Numbered from the stretch's first letter, positions 9,159 to 15,973 are shown. The stretch is DNA of 18,573 bases from Mariprofundaceae bacterium (GCA_030950875.1 JAUZQS010000120.1:1-18573), one strand, 5' to 3'. Program-made: numbers and translations. Notes: generated by a model not told the origin, from the sequence alone.

Positions 9159-9632
9159 CTATTTATTCTTGCCCGCGTGCGATATTGCTTTCCAATTCAC
9201 TGCACGCGTTACTCTCACAACTTCCGATAAATTGAATTCACGAACCTTGCCTCTGTCATTGCACAAGCTGAATTGTTCACCATTAAATCCTAAATTCTCA
9301 CCCTCAACCGCTGGGCCATGCTCCAATACCACTTGAATCCAATCACCCAAATAGCGATCAAAATCAGCCTGCGTTTGCAATGGCCATTCAAAACCAGGTG
9401 TTGTAACCTCTAAATTGTACTTGCCTGGAATGTAGTCTTCCACATCCAACTGCAAAGCTAAGCCACGGCTAATGCGTGCCAAGTGCTCCGCAATGACACC
9501 GCCCTTGCAGTCCACAATCACCTTAACCAAACGTATCTGCTTACCACCACCAAGTATAACCTTAAGGATTTCCACGCCCAATTCATCGGCAATCGGTGTC
9601 ACAAGTTCTTGTATTTTATCTTCTAAAAGCAA
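9159..9632 (-). CDS. rimP: Ribosome maturation factor RimP
   Basis: Needed for 30S subunit maturation. It is the usual first gene of the nusA-infB operon. I place the start at TTG 9632, preceded by AGGG at 8 nt (9644-9641). This gives 157 residues beginning MLLEDKIQELVTPIADELGVEIL, which matches the normal RimP N-terminus and length. An in-frame extension of 29 codons up to 9719 exists, but it would translate through the leader hairpin and the predicted promoter and has no family counterpart. The body shows the RimP core LVKVIVDCKGGVIAEHLARISRGLALQLD, then IPGKYNLEVTTPGFEWPL (the PG.Y.LEVSSPG.DRPL motif) and the C-terminal SH3-like domain. The family is secure; the TTG start is a good inference. 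Confidence 0.93.
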   Translation of the reverse strand: MLLEDKIQELVTPIADELGVEILKVILGGGKQIRLVKVIVDCKGGVIAEHLARISRGLALQLDVEDYIPGKYNLEVTTPGFEWPLQTQADFDRYLGDWIQVVLEHGPAVEGENLGFNGEQFSLCNDRGKVREFNLSEVVRVTRAVNWKAISHAGKNK

Positions 9633-9662
9633 TATATCAGCCCTAAACTTTATATATGAAAC

Positions 9663-9686
9663 AAAAAAAGCGAGCCAGAGCTCACT
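9663..9686 (-). terminator. Intrinsic-terminator-like hairpin in the rimP leader (possible attenuator)
   Basis: On the minus strand AGTGAGC (9686-9680) pairs with GCTCGCT (9675-9669, one wobble) around the loop TCTG and is followed by an unbroken run of seven T (9669-9663). It lies 30 nt before the rimP start and downstream of the most plausible promoter. It is either a leader attenuator of the rimP-nusA-infB operon or a second terminator backing up 9729-9760. Confidence 0.7.
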
Positions 9687-9699
9687 TTTAACGTCGCGA

Positions 9700-9727
9700 A
9701 TCATAATTATCATTGTCAATAAAGCAA
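9700..9727 (-). promoter_or_regulatory. Probable sigma-70 promoter of the rimP-nusA-infB operon
   Basis: On the minus strand TTGCTT (9727-9722), a 16-nt spacer and TATGAT (9705-9700) form a reasonable -35/-10 pair immediately after the terminator of the preceding operon. GATAAT (9711-9706) is an alternative -10, and a perfect TTGACA (9719-9714) lies in the same AT-rich stretch but has no -10 at the right distance. No other good promoter is visible between this terminator and rimP. Confidence 0.5.
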
Positions 9728-9728
9728 G

Positions 9729-9760
9729 AAAAAAGGGTAGAGATTGCCTCCCCTACCCTT
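9729..9760 (-). terminator. Rho-independent terminator of the five-gene hemolysin/ligase operon
   Basis: Perfect inverted repeat AAGGGTAG (9733-9740) / CTACCCTT (9753-9760) with a 12-nt loop. On the minus strand it is followed by TTTTTT (9734-9729). It begins 27 nt beyond the stop of the TPR gene. Confidence 0.85.
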
Positions 9761-9786
9761 TCTATATTATTTAATGAAAACGCCTA

Positions 9787-10434
9787 TCAATGGATATGCT
9801 TCTTTGCTTCCTCTAATTTATTAGCAGCTTCAACCTTCCGACCTTTCGAATAGACAAGTCGATTTTCAACATTGGGAAGATCAATCACCTTTTGTAAATA
9901 TTCTGCAGCTTTTTTATACTTATGGTCTTCCAGCCAGTAATCGCCTGTAAAATAATTCGCGTCCATATCATTCGGAGCCATCACTAAAGCCTTCGCCAAA
10001 TATGCCTCAGCCTTATCATCATCACCAAAACCTATGGGCCAGCCTGGTGTCATATAATAAAAGCTACCCAGCGACGTATAAATCGAGCCATTCAGGGCTT
10101 TGGCATCTATTTTTTCAGCTTTTAACAATAAATCACGGGCTTCTTTCATCAAACTCAATGCACCCAAGCCACCTTTAGCACCCGCATAGGTTGATTTAAT
10201 AATAGCTTCCCAAATCAGCGGTTCCACTTTATTTGGATGCTCAGCAGACCAAGCATGTGCTTTTACAGCCAACGCCTCAAAAGCTGCTTCCTTCTGATTG
10301 TCCGCAAGCTCATAATTAATATGTGCCCACTCATGTTGCAATTGCAACAGCTTATCCGATGATGCAAGCTCACTTGCCTGAGCCACGCCCACCCAGCCAA
10401 ATACTACTAGTATAATTATATATATTTTCTTCAT
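9787..10434 (-). CDS. Exported TPR-repeat protein, last gene of the five-gene operon
   Basis: I start at ATG 10434, with AGGAG 8 nt upstream; the SD shares bases with the preceding stop codon (TAGGAG). The longer GTG start at 10440 leaves only 2 nt and is less likely. The 215 residues begin with a clear signal peptide (MKKIYIIILVVFGWVGVAQA|SE), predicting a periplasmic protein. The rest is helical. TPR-like repeats are visible around residues 90-185, for example ARDLLLKAEKIDAKALNG, DKAEAYLAKALVMAPNDMDA and KKAAEYLQKVIDLP. No enzymatic motif is seen. TPR proteins act as binding scaffolds; the partner is unknown. The 11-nt gap and shared SD tie it to the SDR gene, so it probably belongs to the same process. 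Confidence 0.85.
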   Translation of the reverse strand: MKKIYIIILVVFGWVGVAQASELASSDKLLQLQHEWAHINYELADNQKEAAFEALAVKAHAWSAEHPNKVEPLIWEAIIKSTYAGAKGGLGALSLMKEARDLLLKAEKIDAKALNGSIYTSLGSFYYMTPGWPIGFGDDDKAEAYLAKALVMAPNDMDANYFTGDYWLEDHKYKKAAEYLQKVIDLPNVENRLVYSKGRKVEAANKLEEAKKHIH

Positions 10435-10445
10435 AACCACCGCTC

Positions 10446-11234
10446 CTATTTTAGCAAAAATGTTTTTGCGATTTTATTCTGACCCGCCAAGGCTTTATCC
10501 ACCAAACGCGGCAACAACGCATTCACCCGTACAAATAACGCTTCAGGGAATCCAAAATAACTATCTTTTTTATCCTGCTCAATCGCCCGAATAATCTTTT
10601 CCACAATGGCATCAGGCTCATCCATATTCATACCTGTCGCTTCACCCATTTTCATGACTGCATTATCATTCATCGGCGTTTTTACAGCCCGTGGCGCAAT
10701 ATAACTTACCTCCACACCTGTATTTGCCAACTCACGACGCAAAGCTTCAGAAAAACCACGCAAACCAAACTTGCTTGCCGAATATGTCGCAAACCATGCA
10801 AAGCCAATCGAACCAAATACAGAACCCACATTGACTATTTTACCTGAGTTGTTCGCCAAAAAACTCGGCAATAACGCCCGCGTTAACAACATTGGAGCCA
10901 ATACATTGACCCGCATCATTATCTCAATATGGGCTGGATCTTGCTCTGCAAAACTAACAAAGCCATTCAATCCGGCAAGATTAATCAGCATATCCACCTG
11001 CCCTAGGTGTTGTTGGCAAGCTTTTATGGCATTCGCACAGCCTTCGGCCGAAGATAAATCAGCCGCAACTGGATAAGCATCCTCTGATAAATCAGTGGCC
11101 AATGATTGCAAGGCATCCGCATTGGCATCGACCATCGCAAGCTTTGCTCCACGCTCTAATAAAGCCCTTGCTAAAATCGAACCCATGCCACCTGCTGCAC
11201 CTGTCAATACAATACGTTTATCTTTAAGATTCAT
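10446..11234 (-). CDS. Short-chain dehydrogenase/reductase (classical SDR)
   Basis: NAD(P)-dependent oxidoreductase of 262 residues. The N-terminal Rossmann nucleotide site is TGAAGGMG (11-18), and an acidic residue after beta-2 (VDAN) favours NAD over NADP. The NLAG motif follows, then the catalytic Ser (S138 in NVGSVFGS) and the YSASK motif with Y151 and K155, at the classical spacing. The segment after Y151 (SYIAPRAVKTPMN) matches the PG-x-V-x-T region, with Ala-Arg in place of Gly. The substrate cannot be read. ATG has AGGAG 6 nt upstream, placed inside the end of the preceding gene, 3 nt after whose stop it begins. In context it would reduce or oxidise a product of the ligase and diiron proteins; that role is inference. 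Confidence 0.92.
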   Translation of the reverse strand: MNLKDKRIVLTGAAGGMGSILARALLERGAKLAMVDANADALQSLATDLSEDAYPVAADLSSAEGCANAIKACQQHLGQVDMLINLAGLNGFVSFAEQDPAHIEIMMRVNVLAPMLLTRALLPSFLANNSGKIVNVGSVFGSIGFAWFATYSASKFGLRGFSEALRRELANTGVEVSYIAPRAVKTPMNDNAVMKMGEATGMNMDEPDAIVEKIIRAIEQDKKDSYFGFPEALFVRVNALLPRLVDKALAGQNKIAKTFLLK

Positions 11235-11237
11235 CCA

Positions 11238-11900
11238 TCACTCCTGTGCTTCAATCACTGGTAGGGCACGAAAAATATCACCATAGAGTCTGTAAAACAT
11301 CTTGGCCGCATGCAATACAGCTTGTTGATCGCCCTCATCCTCAAGCTTATTCATCAAACCTTCATAAAATTCCACATGCCCCACATCCAAAGAGCCGTGC
11401 GATGTTAAATAAGAAAATGCTGTTTTAGGTAAAGCCAATGCCTCTTGAATATTCTCAGCCGCATGGGTTGCCAATGCCACACTTGTGCCTTCCAACACCA
11501 AAACCATACCAAAAAAACCAACTGGATTATTGCGGGAAATCGTGTCATAAGCATATGCGACCATAAGCTCTGTCTCTGCCAGCGGCAATGTAGAACGCAC
11601 TGCTTCCTTATCCGCACCTGTCGCTGCAATATCATTCAAGATCCACTCTTGATGGCCCATTTCTTCTTCAATGTACTCACCCAAAGCCACACGCAACCAT
11701 TCCAAGCGTTCGGGCAAACGCCCACCACATGCCATCAACAATGGCACAGTATGTTTTACATGGTGATATGCCTGCCCTAAAAATGCTTGATAGCTTTGCA
11801 ATGATAACGATCCTGCTGCACCCTGCTGAATAAAAGGAATCGCCAACAGCGCATTACGTTCTGCTTCTGTTTTTGCAATCAATGTATCATAAAAACTCAT
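11238..11900 (-). CDS. Haem-oxygenase-like diiron (HDO/TenA-like) protein
   Basis: The 220-residue all-helical protein belongs to the haem-oxygenase-like fold. Likely metal ligands are visible: E80-x2-H83 in EEEMGHQEW, E137 in VLEGTS, and H168-x3-D172-x2-H175 in SHGSLDVGHVEF. This is the ligand pattern of HDO oxidases and oxygenases such as UndA (fatty acid to 1-alkene) and CADD, so a redox-active diiron (or mononuclear Fe) site is expected, not thiaminase TenA activity. YHHVKH (45-50) adds further histidines. The start ATG overlaps the ligase stop (ATGA) and has a perfect AGGAGG 4 nt upstream. Position directly after an acyl-ligase-like gene suggests an acyl-type or amine substrate. The actual reaction is unknown. 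Confidence 0.85.
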   Translation of the reverse strand: MSFYDTLIAKTEAERNALLAIPFIQQGAAGSLSLQSYQAFLGQAYHHVKHTVPLLMACGGRLPERLEWLRVALGEYIEEEMGHQEWILNDIAATGADKEAVRSTLPLAETELMVAYAYDTISRNNPVGFFGMVLVLEGTSVALATHAAENIQEALALPKTAFSYLTSHGSLDVGHVEFYEGLMNKLEDEGDQQAVLHAAKMFYRLYGDIFRALPVIEAQE

Positions 11901-13396
11901 GTTTCCTCCTCATAAATATCAACCAACGCTTGCTGATAACAGCCTTTAATAACCATGCGTCTTGGACGGCCTGTGCCAGTCCATTGCCCATTTTCAATCG
12001 AGAATGGTTCGTTGGCAATAATCCAATGATGCACTTGCGCATAGTCAGGCAAACGTTGGTTTGCTGATTCAAAGGCTGCGGCAAGTGAGGATGCATCAAA
12101 ACCGCCTCGCAATGCAACGACTGCCACATTAAAAGGCTTGGCTTCACCAAACACGCAACTTTGTGCAATAGCAGACTCAATATTGAATTCTTTCTCTACC
12201 CATTCTGGCGATACGTTACGCCCAAATGAGGTAATGAAAATATGTTTTTTACGACCTTCAATATATAAAAAACCCTCATCATCCAAGCGACCTATATCGC
12301 CAGTTGCCCACTCATCTACTTGGCTTGAGCTATCGCCCAAATAACCAGAAAACAGTTCGCCCTGCAATATAATCTCACCATCATCTGCAATTCGCAGCGC
12401 CACATGCGGCAAAACACGCCCGACACTGCCCTGCTTTTTCGCAGCTGGTGTGTTAAGCGTCACAACACTGCTTGCCTCAGATAGCCCATAACCTTCATAC
12501 ACAGGCAAGCCCAATGCTTCAGCTTGTGCCAGCAAATGTTTCGATACAGGTGCCCCACCGACTGCAATAAATCGCAACGCATTAGGTTTAGGCATACCCG
12601 ATACCACTGCTCCAAGCAAAGCTTGTAGCATTTGCGGAATCATCACACAACTTGTAGCGCCCGACTCATGCAAGCAAGTCATAAAACGCGATACATCCAA
12701 GCCCGATGAGCCTTGCATACCCACTTGCGCCAAGCCTGGCAAACAAACGGTTGCCCCTGCTATGAGTGGCACATACATACCCGCAATATTTTCCAATAAA
12801 GTCGCATAGGGCAATAAACATAAATGCCTATCATCCGCACATGCTTCGGTTGCTTGGGCTAGAGAAACTGCCACCTCATCCATCACAGACTGCCTCAAAC
12901 ACACACCTTTGGCATCGCCCGTTGAGCCCGATGTATAAGTAATCTTCTGCACACTTTCTGGAAAGTGCACTTCCTGCTCTACCTGCAAGCGATAAACTTG
13001 CAATGACTCTCCTGCAACACGCCATCCAGGCAATGCATCATAAGCCACACCCGCAAGTTTAAGTAGCCCCTCAACACTCTCCCCTAAATTCGAGACTAAG
13101 AGCGTAGAGCCACTACTTTGCAAGGCGTGTTTAACTTGTTGAGGAGAAAAAAATAATGGTAGGGGAACGACAGGTATTTTGGCTTGAATACAGCCCAAAT
13201 CCACAATCAATATCGCAGGTGTGTTATCCATAAGAATGGCCACACGCATGGGCTCTTGTGACAAGATATAATCATTAACATTCGTAATGTAATTCGCTAA
13301 CTGCGCATATGTAACAGCACGCGTATGCCCTTGAATTGCCACTGCATCGGCTTGCTCCAAGCCATGCTTGGCGACAGCATCCAAGGTCAAACTCAT
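11897..13396 (-). CDS. AMP-forming acyl/aryl ligase of the ANL superfamily
   Basis: Family members activate a carboxylate as acyl-AMP and usually pass it to CoA or a carrier protein. Core motifs in order are TYTSGSTGDAKGV (A3, from ~153), YEGYGLSE (A5, YGLSE 303-307), ATGDIGRLDDEGF (A7) and EGRKKHIFITSFGRN (A8). The C-terminal A10 segment reads TGTGRPRR, with Arg (R477) where the catalytic adenylation Lys normally sits (TxTGKxxR). The start is taken at ATG 13396, overlapping the upstream stop as ATGA (499 residues). ATG 13408 gives 503 residues but its purine stretch touches the start codon. There is no signal peptide or membrane segment. Substrate unknown; long-chain fatty acid CoA ligase is the most likely database label. 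Confidence 0.9.
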   Translation of the reverse strand: MSLTLDAVAKHGLEQADAVAIQGHTRAVTYAQLANYITNVNDYILSQEPMRVAILMDNTPAILIVDLGCIQAKIPVVPLPLFFSPQQVKHALQSSGSTLLVSNLGESVEGLLKLAGVAYDALPGWRVAGESLQVYRLQVEQEVHFPESVQKITYTSGSTGDAKGVCLRQSVMDEVAVSLAQATEACADDRHLCLLPYATLLENIAGMYVPLIAGATVCLPGLAQVGMQGSSGLDVSRFMTCLHESGATSCVMIPQMLQALLGAVVSGMPKPNALRFIAVGGAPVSKHLLAQAEALGLPVYEGYGLSEASSVVTLNTPAAKKQGSVGRVLPHVALRIADDGEIILQGELFSGYLGDSSSQVDEWATGDIGRLDDEGFLYIEGRKKHIFITSFGRNVSPEWVEKEFNIESAIAQSCVFGEAKPFNVAVVALRGGFDASSLAAAFESANQRLPDYAQVHHWIIANEPFSIENGQWTGTGRPRRMVIKGCYQQALVDIYEEET

Positions 13397-14058
13397 GATA
13401 CAACGCATCCTTTAGACTGTTCTAGAGCATTTTTCCACTGCAGACCCATATCACGGGCTTGGATCATAATATCATTGCAGCCTACTGGGAAGTTATGACA
13501 CAACACTTCCAAAACACGGTAAGCCATCCGCAAATCAGCGGCTCGAATCTTTGGTTTATGATCATAATAGCTTCCCCAAGAAGCCCGCTCTTCAGGTCTA
13601 AGCTTATTAGGGTCAGCCTCACCCAACTCAATATATTTCAGACCCAAACGTCGAAAGCCGTTTGCCAGCTGAGGCACGGCTGTTACCACACCCCATCGAT
13701 AGCCAGCTCCAAATAAAAAGGATATCAAGGCAATGATTGCATCACGTCCGCCACCAGGACCCACCTCTGCTAAATTGCCAACTTCCACAATTACATCACG
13801 ATTAACCGTTTGCCCTATACAACGGGACAATTCGTAATCAACTGACTGGCGTAAATATTGTTCAACAAAAAGGTTGCCTGAAAGTGCTTCCTTATAACCT
13901 GCGACTGAATAACATACGCCCGTCTGGCCATAGCTCAAGCGAAGCAAGTGTGGCATAAACTGCTGAACACAAGCACCATATTTCTTAGAAAATACACTGC
14001 GAATAAAATCTTCCGCTTGCTTCCTATCTTTATGGTCTGGATGCAACACATCAAGCAT
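13393..14058 (-). CDS. 'Thermostable hemolysin' family protein with GNAT/autoinducer-synthase-like features
   Basis: I recognise this as the T-hemolysin family named after Vibrio delta-VPH (221 residues, typical length). The sequence does not look like a secreted toxin: there is no signal peptide and no amphipathic pore segment. Residues ~62-160 look instead like a GNAT-type acyltransferase: FVEQYLRQSVDYELSRCIG, VIVEVGNLAEV (89-99), GRDAIIALISFLF, WGVVTAVPQLANGFRRLGL and IELGEADP. The EVGNLA strand, the following helix and the N-x-FxRLGL end are the pattern of GNAT and acyl-homoserine-lactone-synthase folds. It is the first gene of the operon, with GGGG 5 nt before ATG, and its stop overlaps the ligase start. 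The GNAT reading is inference; the family name is confident. Confidence 0.85.
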   Translation of the reverse strand: MLDVLHPDHKDRKQAEDFIRSVFSKKYGACVQQFMPHLLRLSYGQTGVCYSVAGYKEALSGNLFVEQYLRQSVDYELSRCIGQTVNRDVIVEVGNLAEVGPGGGRDAIIALISFLFGAGYRWGVVTAVPQLANGFRRLGLKYIELGEADPNKLRPEERASWGSYYDHKPKIRAADLRMAYRVLEVLCHNFPVGCNDIMIQARDMGLQWKNALEQSKGCVVS

Positions 14059-14071
14059 ATCTACCCCTTAT

Positions 14072-14099
14072 AAAAAACTTTGTCCTTAATAAGGGAAAG
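14072..14099 (-). terminator. Weak terminator-like hairpin between sspA and the five-gene operon
   Basis: On the minus strand CTTT-C-CCTT, loop ATT, AAGG-AC-AAAG forms an 8-bp stem with a small internal loop, followed by TTTTTT (14077-14072). It is AT-rich and modest in strength. It would end transcripts from sspA, or act in the leader of the hemolysin operon, whose SD starts just after the T-run. I see no convincing -35/-10 pair in this 66-nt gap. Confidence 0.35.
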
Positions 14100-14124
14100 G
14101 TAAAGGCATCATGTTAAATGAACC

Positions 14125-14721
14125 TTAAAAAGCGTCATGCATCATTTCTTCGTACTCAGACAAAGAACGAATAAATGCAGGGCGTTCAAACAAGCGGTTC
14201 ATATAAGATTCAAGATGCACCCATTTGGATGTATCAATACCATTGGTTTTCAAACGCCATAAAATCGGCGCCATGGTAATATCAGCCAAAGAATACTGTT
14301 CGCCAACAAAATATATTTGACGTTCCAAATAGCCATTCAATGATTCCAAATACGCCTTAAATTTACGCATGGGATCAGTTTTTTTCTTCACACGAATCAA
14401 GTTGAAATATAATGGGTACAACTCTTCTTCAATGCGCAATACAGCCAAACGCATTTGCGCGCGTTCAGCTGGCGAGCCTGGCTTCAATGGAGGATGGGGA
14501 TAACGCTCGTCCAAATACTCATTCACCACCTGCGACTCAAAAAATACAATATCGCGATCAATTACTGTTGGCAGTTTTCCATAAGGATTAATGGCCATAA
14601 AATCTTCAGGAAGATTATCTGGCTCCAACTCAACACAATCCACAGGTAATTCTTTTTCTTGCAACACAATACGCGTACGATGCGAATTAGGGCACTGTGG
14701 ATCGGAATAAAGCTTGACCAT
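14125..14721 (-). CDS. sspA: Stringent starvation protein A (glutathione S-transferase fold)
   Basis: SspA binds RNA polymerase and remodels transcription during starvation and acid stress. The fold is GST-like: an N-terminal thioredoxin-like domain (MVKLYSDPQCPNSHRTRIVLQEKEL) with the NPYGKLPTVIDRD and FESQVVNEYLDERYPHPPL segments, and a C-terminal helical domain ending YEEMMHDAF. The ERYPHPPLxP stretch is the SspA hallmark that contacts RNAP/sigma in E. coli. The start is ATG 14721 with GGAGG 8 nt upstream (198 residues). A TTG further out (14736) overlaps the SD itself and is rejected. The CPNS segment leaves open a thiol-dependent activity, which E. coli SspA lacks. In E. coli sspA pairs with sspB next to rpsI; here it follows prfB without sspB. 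Confidence 0.88.
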   Translation of the reverse strand: MVKLYSDPQCPNSHRTRIVLQEKELPVDCVELEPDNLPEDFMAINPYGKLPTVIDRDIVFFESQVVNEYLDERYPHPPLKPGSPAERAQMRLAVLRIEEELYPLYFNLIRVKKKTDPMRKFKAYLESLNGYLERQIYFVGEQYSLADITMAPILWRLKTNGIDTSKWVHLESYMNRLFERPAFIRSLSEYEEMMHDAF

Positions 14722-14753
14722 TAAAAAAACCTCCAAAATTGAATGCGGTGACC

Positions 14754-14788
14754 CGCGAAAGCTCGCGCACTATATCCTTAAACGCGAG
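14754..14788 (-). repeat. Alternative inverted repeats between prfB and sspA
   Basis: CTCGCG (14762-14767) can pair with CGCGAG (14783-14788), spacer 15 nt, or its TCGCG (14763-14767) with CGCGA (14754-14758), loop 4 nt. The two pairings exclude each other. Neither is followed by a T-run in the minus direction. They lie in the presumed sspA leader, so an operator or RNA-structure role is possible but unproven. Confidence 0.45.
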
Positions 14789-14802
14789 AAAATACAGTGA
14801 TA

Positions 14803-15928
14803 TTACTCAGCATCACCCTCACGCGTCACGCCCATCAATTTGGCAGAAATAAAGGCATCAATATCACCATCCAAAAAGGCACCCGTATTGCCTGTTTCCA
14901 TACCTGTGCGCAAATCTTTAATGCGTGATTGATCCAAAACATACGAGCGAATTTGATGTCCCCAACCAATCTCAGTTTTGGTGTCTTCCAAGCCTTGTTT
15001 TTCAGCCTGCCGCGCTTCCACTTCTAGCTCGTATAAACGTGCCTTCAACATTTTCCAACACGCTTCACGGTTTTTATGTTGGGAACGATCACTTTGACAT
15101 TGTACAACGACACCCGTTGGCTCATGTGTCATCCGCACTGCCGAATCAGTTTTGTTAATATGCTGACCACCCGCACCAGATGCACGATAAGTATCCACAC
15201 GAACGTCAGCTGGGTTAATTTCAATTTCAATTTCACGCTCAATATCAGGAAATGCAAATACTGAAGCAAAGGATGTATGACGCCGATTTCCCGAATCAAA
15301 CGGCGATTTACGCACCAAACGATGCACGCCAATTTCAGCCTTTAAAAAGCCATAAGCATACTCGCCCTTAATCGAAACAGTTACTGACTTAATCCCTGCC
15401 TCTTCACCTGCGGTACATTCCAAAAGCTCCGTTTTAAAGCCTTTTCGTTCTGCCCAACGCAAATACATACGCAAAATCATTTCAGCCCAATCTTGAGCTT
15501 CTGTGCCACCTGAACCTGCATTGATATCTAAAAAGGCGGATTCTATATCAGTTTCCCCACCCAACATCTGTGCTAGCTCCAAGTCTTCAATCACCGCTTG
15601 CACCGTATCCAACACCGATACAGCCTCCAGTTGAGCATCCTGATCGCCTTCATCCATACCCATTTCAAAAAACATCGATGCCTCTTCCAAATCCGAAGTC
15701 GCATCCGTATGTTTTTTTACTGCTTGCTCAAGCCGCGCTTTTTGCTGCATAATTTCCTGCGCTTTGGTTGGGTCATCCCACAAGGTAGGATCTTCAATAC
15801 GTGCGTTTAACTCAATCAGGTCTTCTTTTTTGCTATCAATGTCAAAGTGACCTCCGCAACGCATCCAAACGATTGCCATAATCTTCTGCCCGCGTTCTAA
15901 AGCCTGCTATTTTATCTTCAATACTCAT
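14803..15928 (-). CDS. prfB: Peptide chain release factor 2 (RF2), with programmed +1 frameshift
   Basis: Reads UGA and UAA stop codons and triggers peptide release. The gene is in two frames. A 28-codon segment starts at ATG 15928 (GGAG 6 nt upstream; MSIEDKIAGFRTRAEDYGNR...) and ends at in-frame TGA 15844-15842. The main frame continues after skipping the T at 15844 (joined 15928-15845 and 15843-14803), giving 374 residues. The join reads LRRSL|DIDSKKEDL, corresponding to LRGYL|DYDAKKERL in E. coli. RF2 signatures are the SPF anticodon-like tripeptide (208-210) and catalytic GGQ (253-255) in SGAGGQHINKT. RF2 autoregulates itself, since low RF2 favours the shift. The gene follows recJ by 45 nt, the recJ-prfB order known from E. 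coli. Confidence 0.96.
15841..15856 (-). promoter_or_regulatory. RF2 programmed +1 frameshift site
   Basis: On the minus strand GGAGG (15855-15851), TCA, CTT, TGA, C. The slippery CTT-TGA-C is preceded at 3 nt by an SD-like stimulator, the same arrangement as the classical prfB site. After tRNA-Leu slips +1, decoding continues with GAC. Confidence 0.95.
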
Positions 15929-15973
15929 CTTTGACTCCAAATTACCAATAAAACATCGTTGCAAGGTATGTTT

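Noticed and set aside
9633..9719. Longer RimP starting at 9719 (186 residues)
   Set aside because: The extra 29 residues have no RimP counterpart, cross the leader hairpin and overlap the predicted promoter. TTG 9632 has AGGG at 8 nt.
9714..9719. Perfect TTGACA as -35 box
   Set aside because: At 16-18 nt spacing the minus strand shows only GC-containing sequence with no -10 match. The TATGAT/TTGCTT pair fits better.
14722..14736. SspA start at TTG 14736
   Set aside because: The TTG sits within the GGAGG Shine-Dalgarno of ATG 14721, which aligns with the normal N-terminus.
15848..15879. RF2 starting at 15879 in the second frame
   Set aside because: This is the part read in the wrong frame upstream of the CTT-TGA-C site. 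The true N-terminus is in the other frame from 15928.
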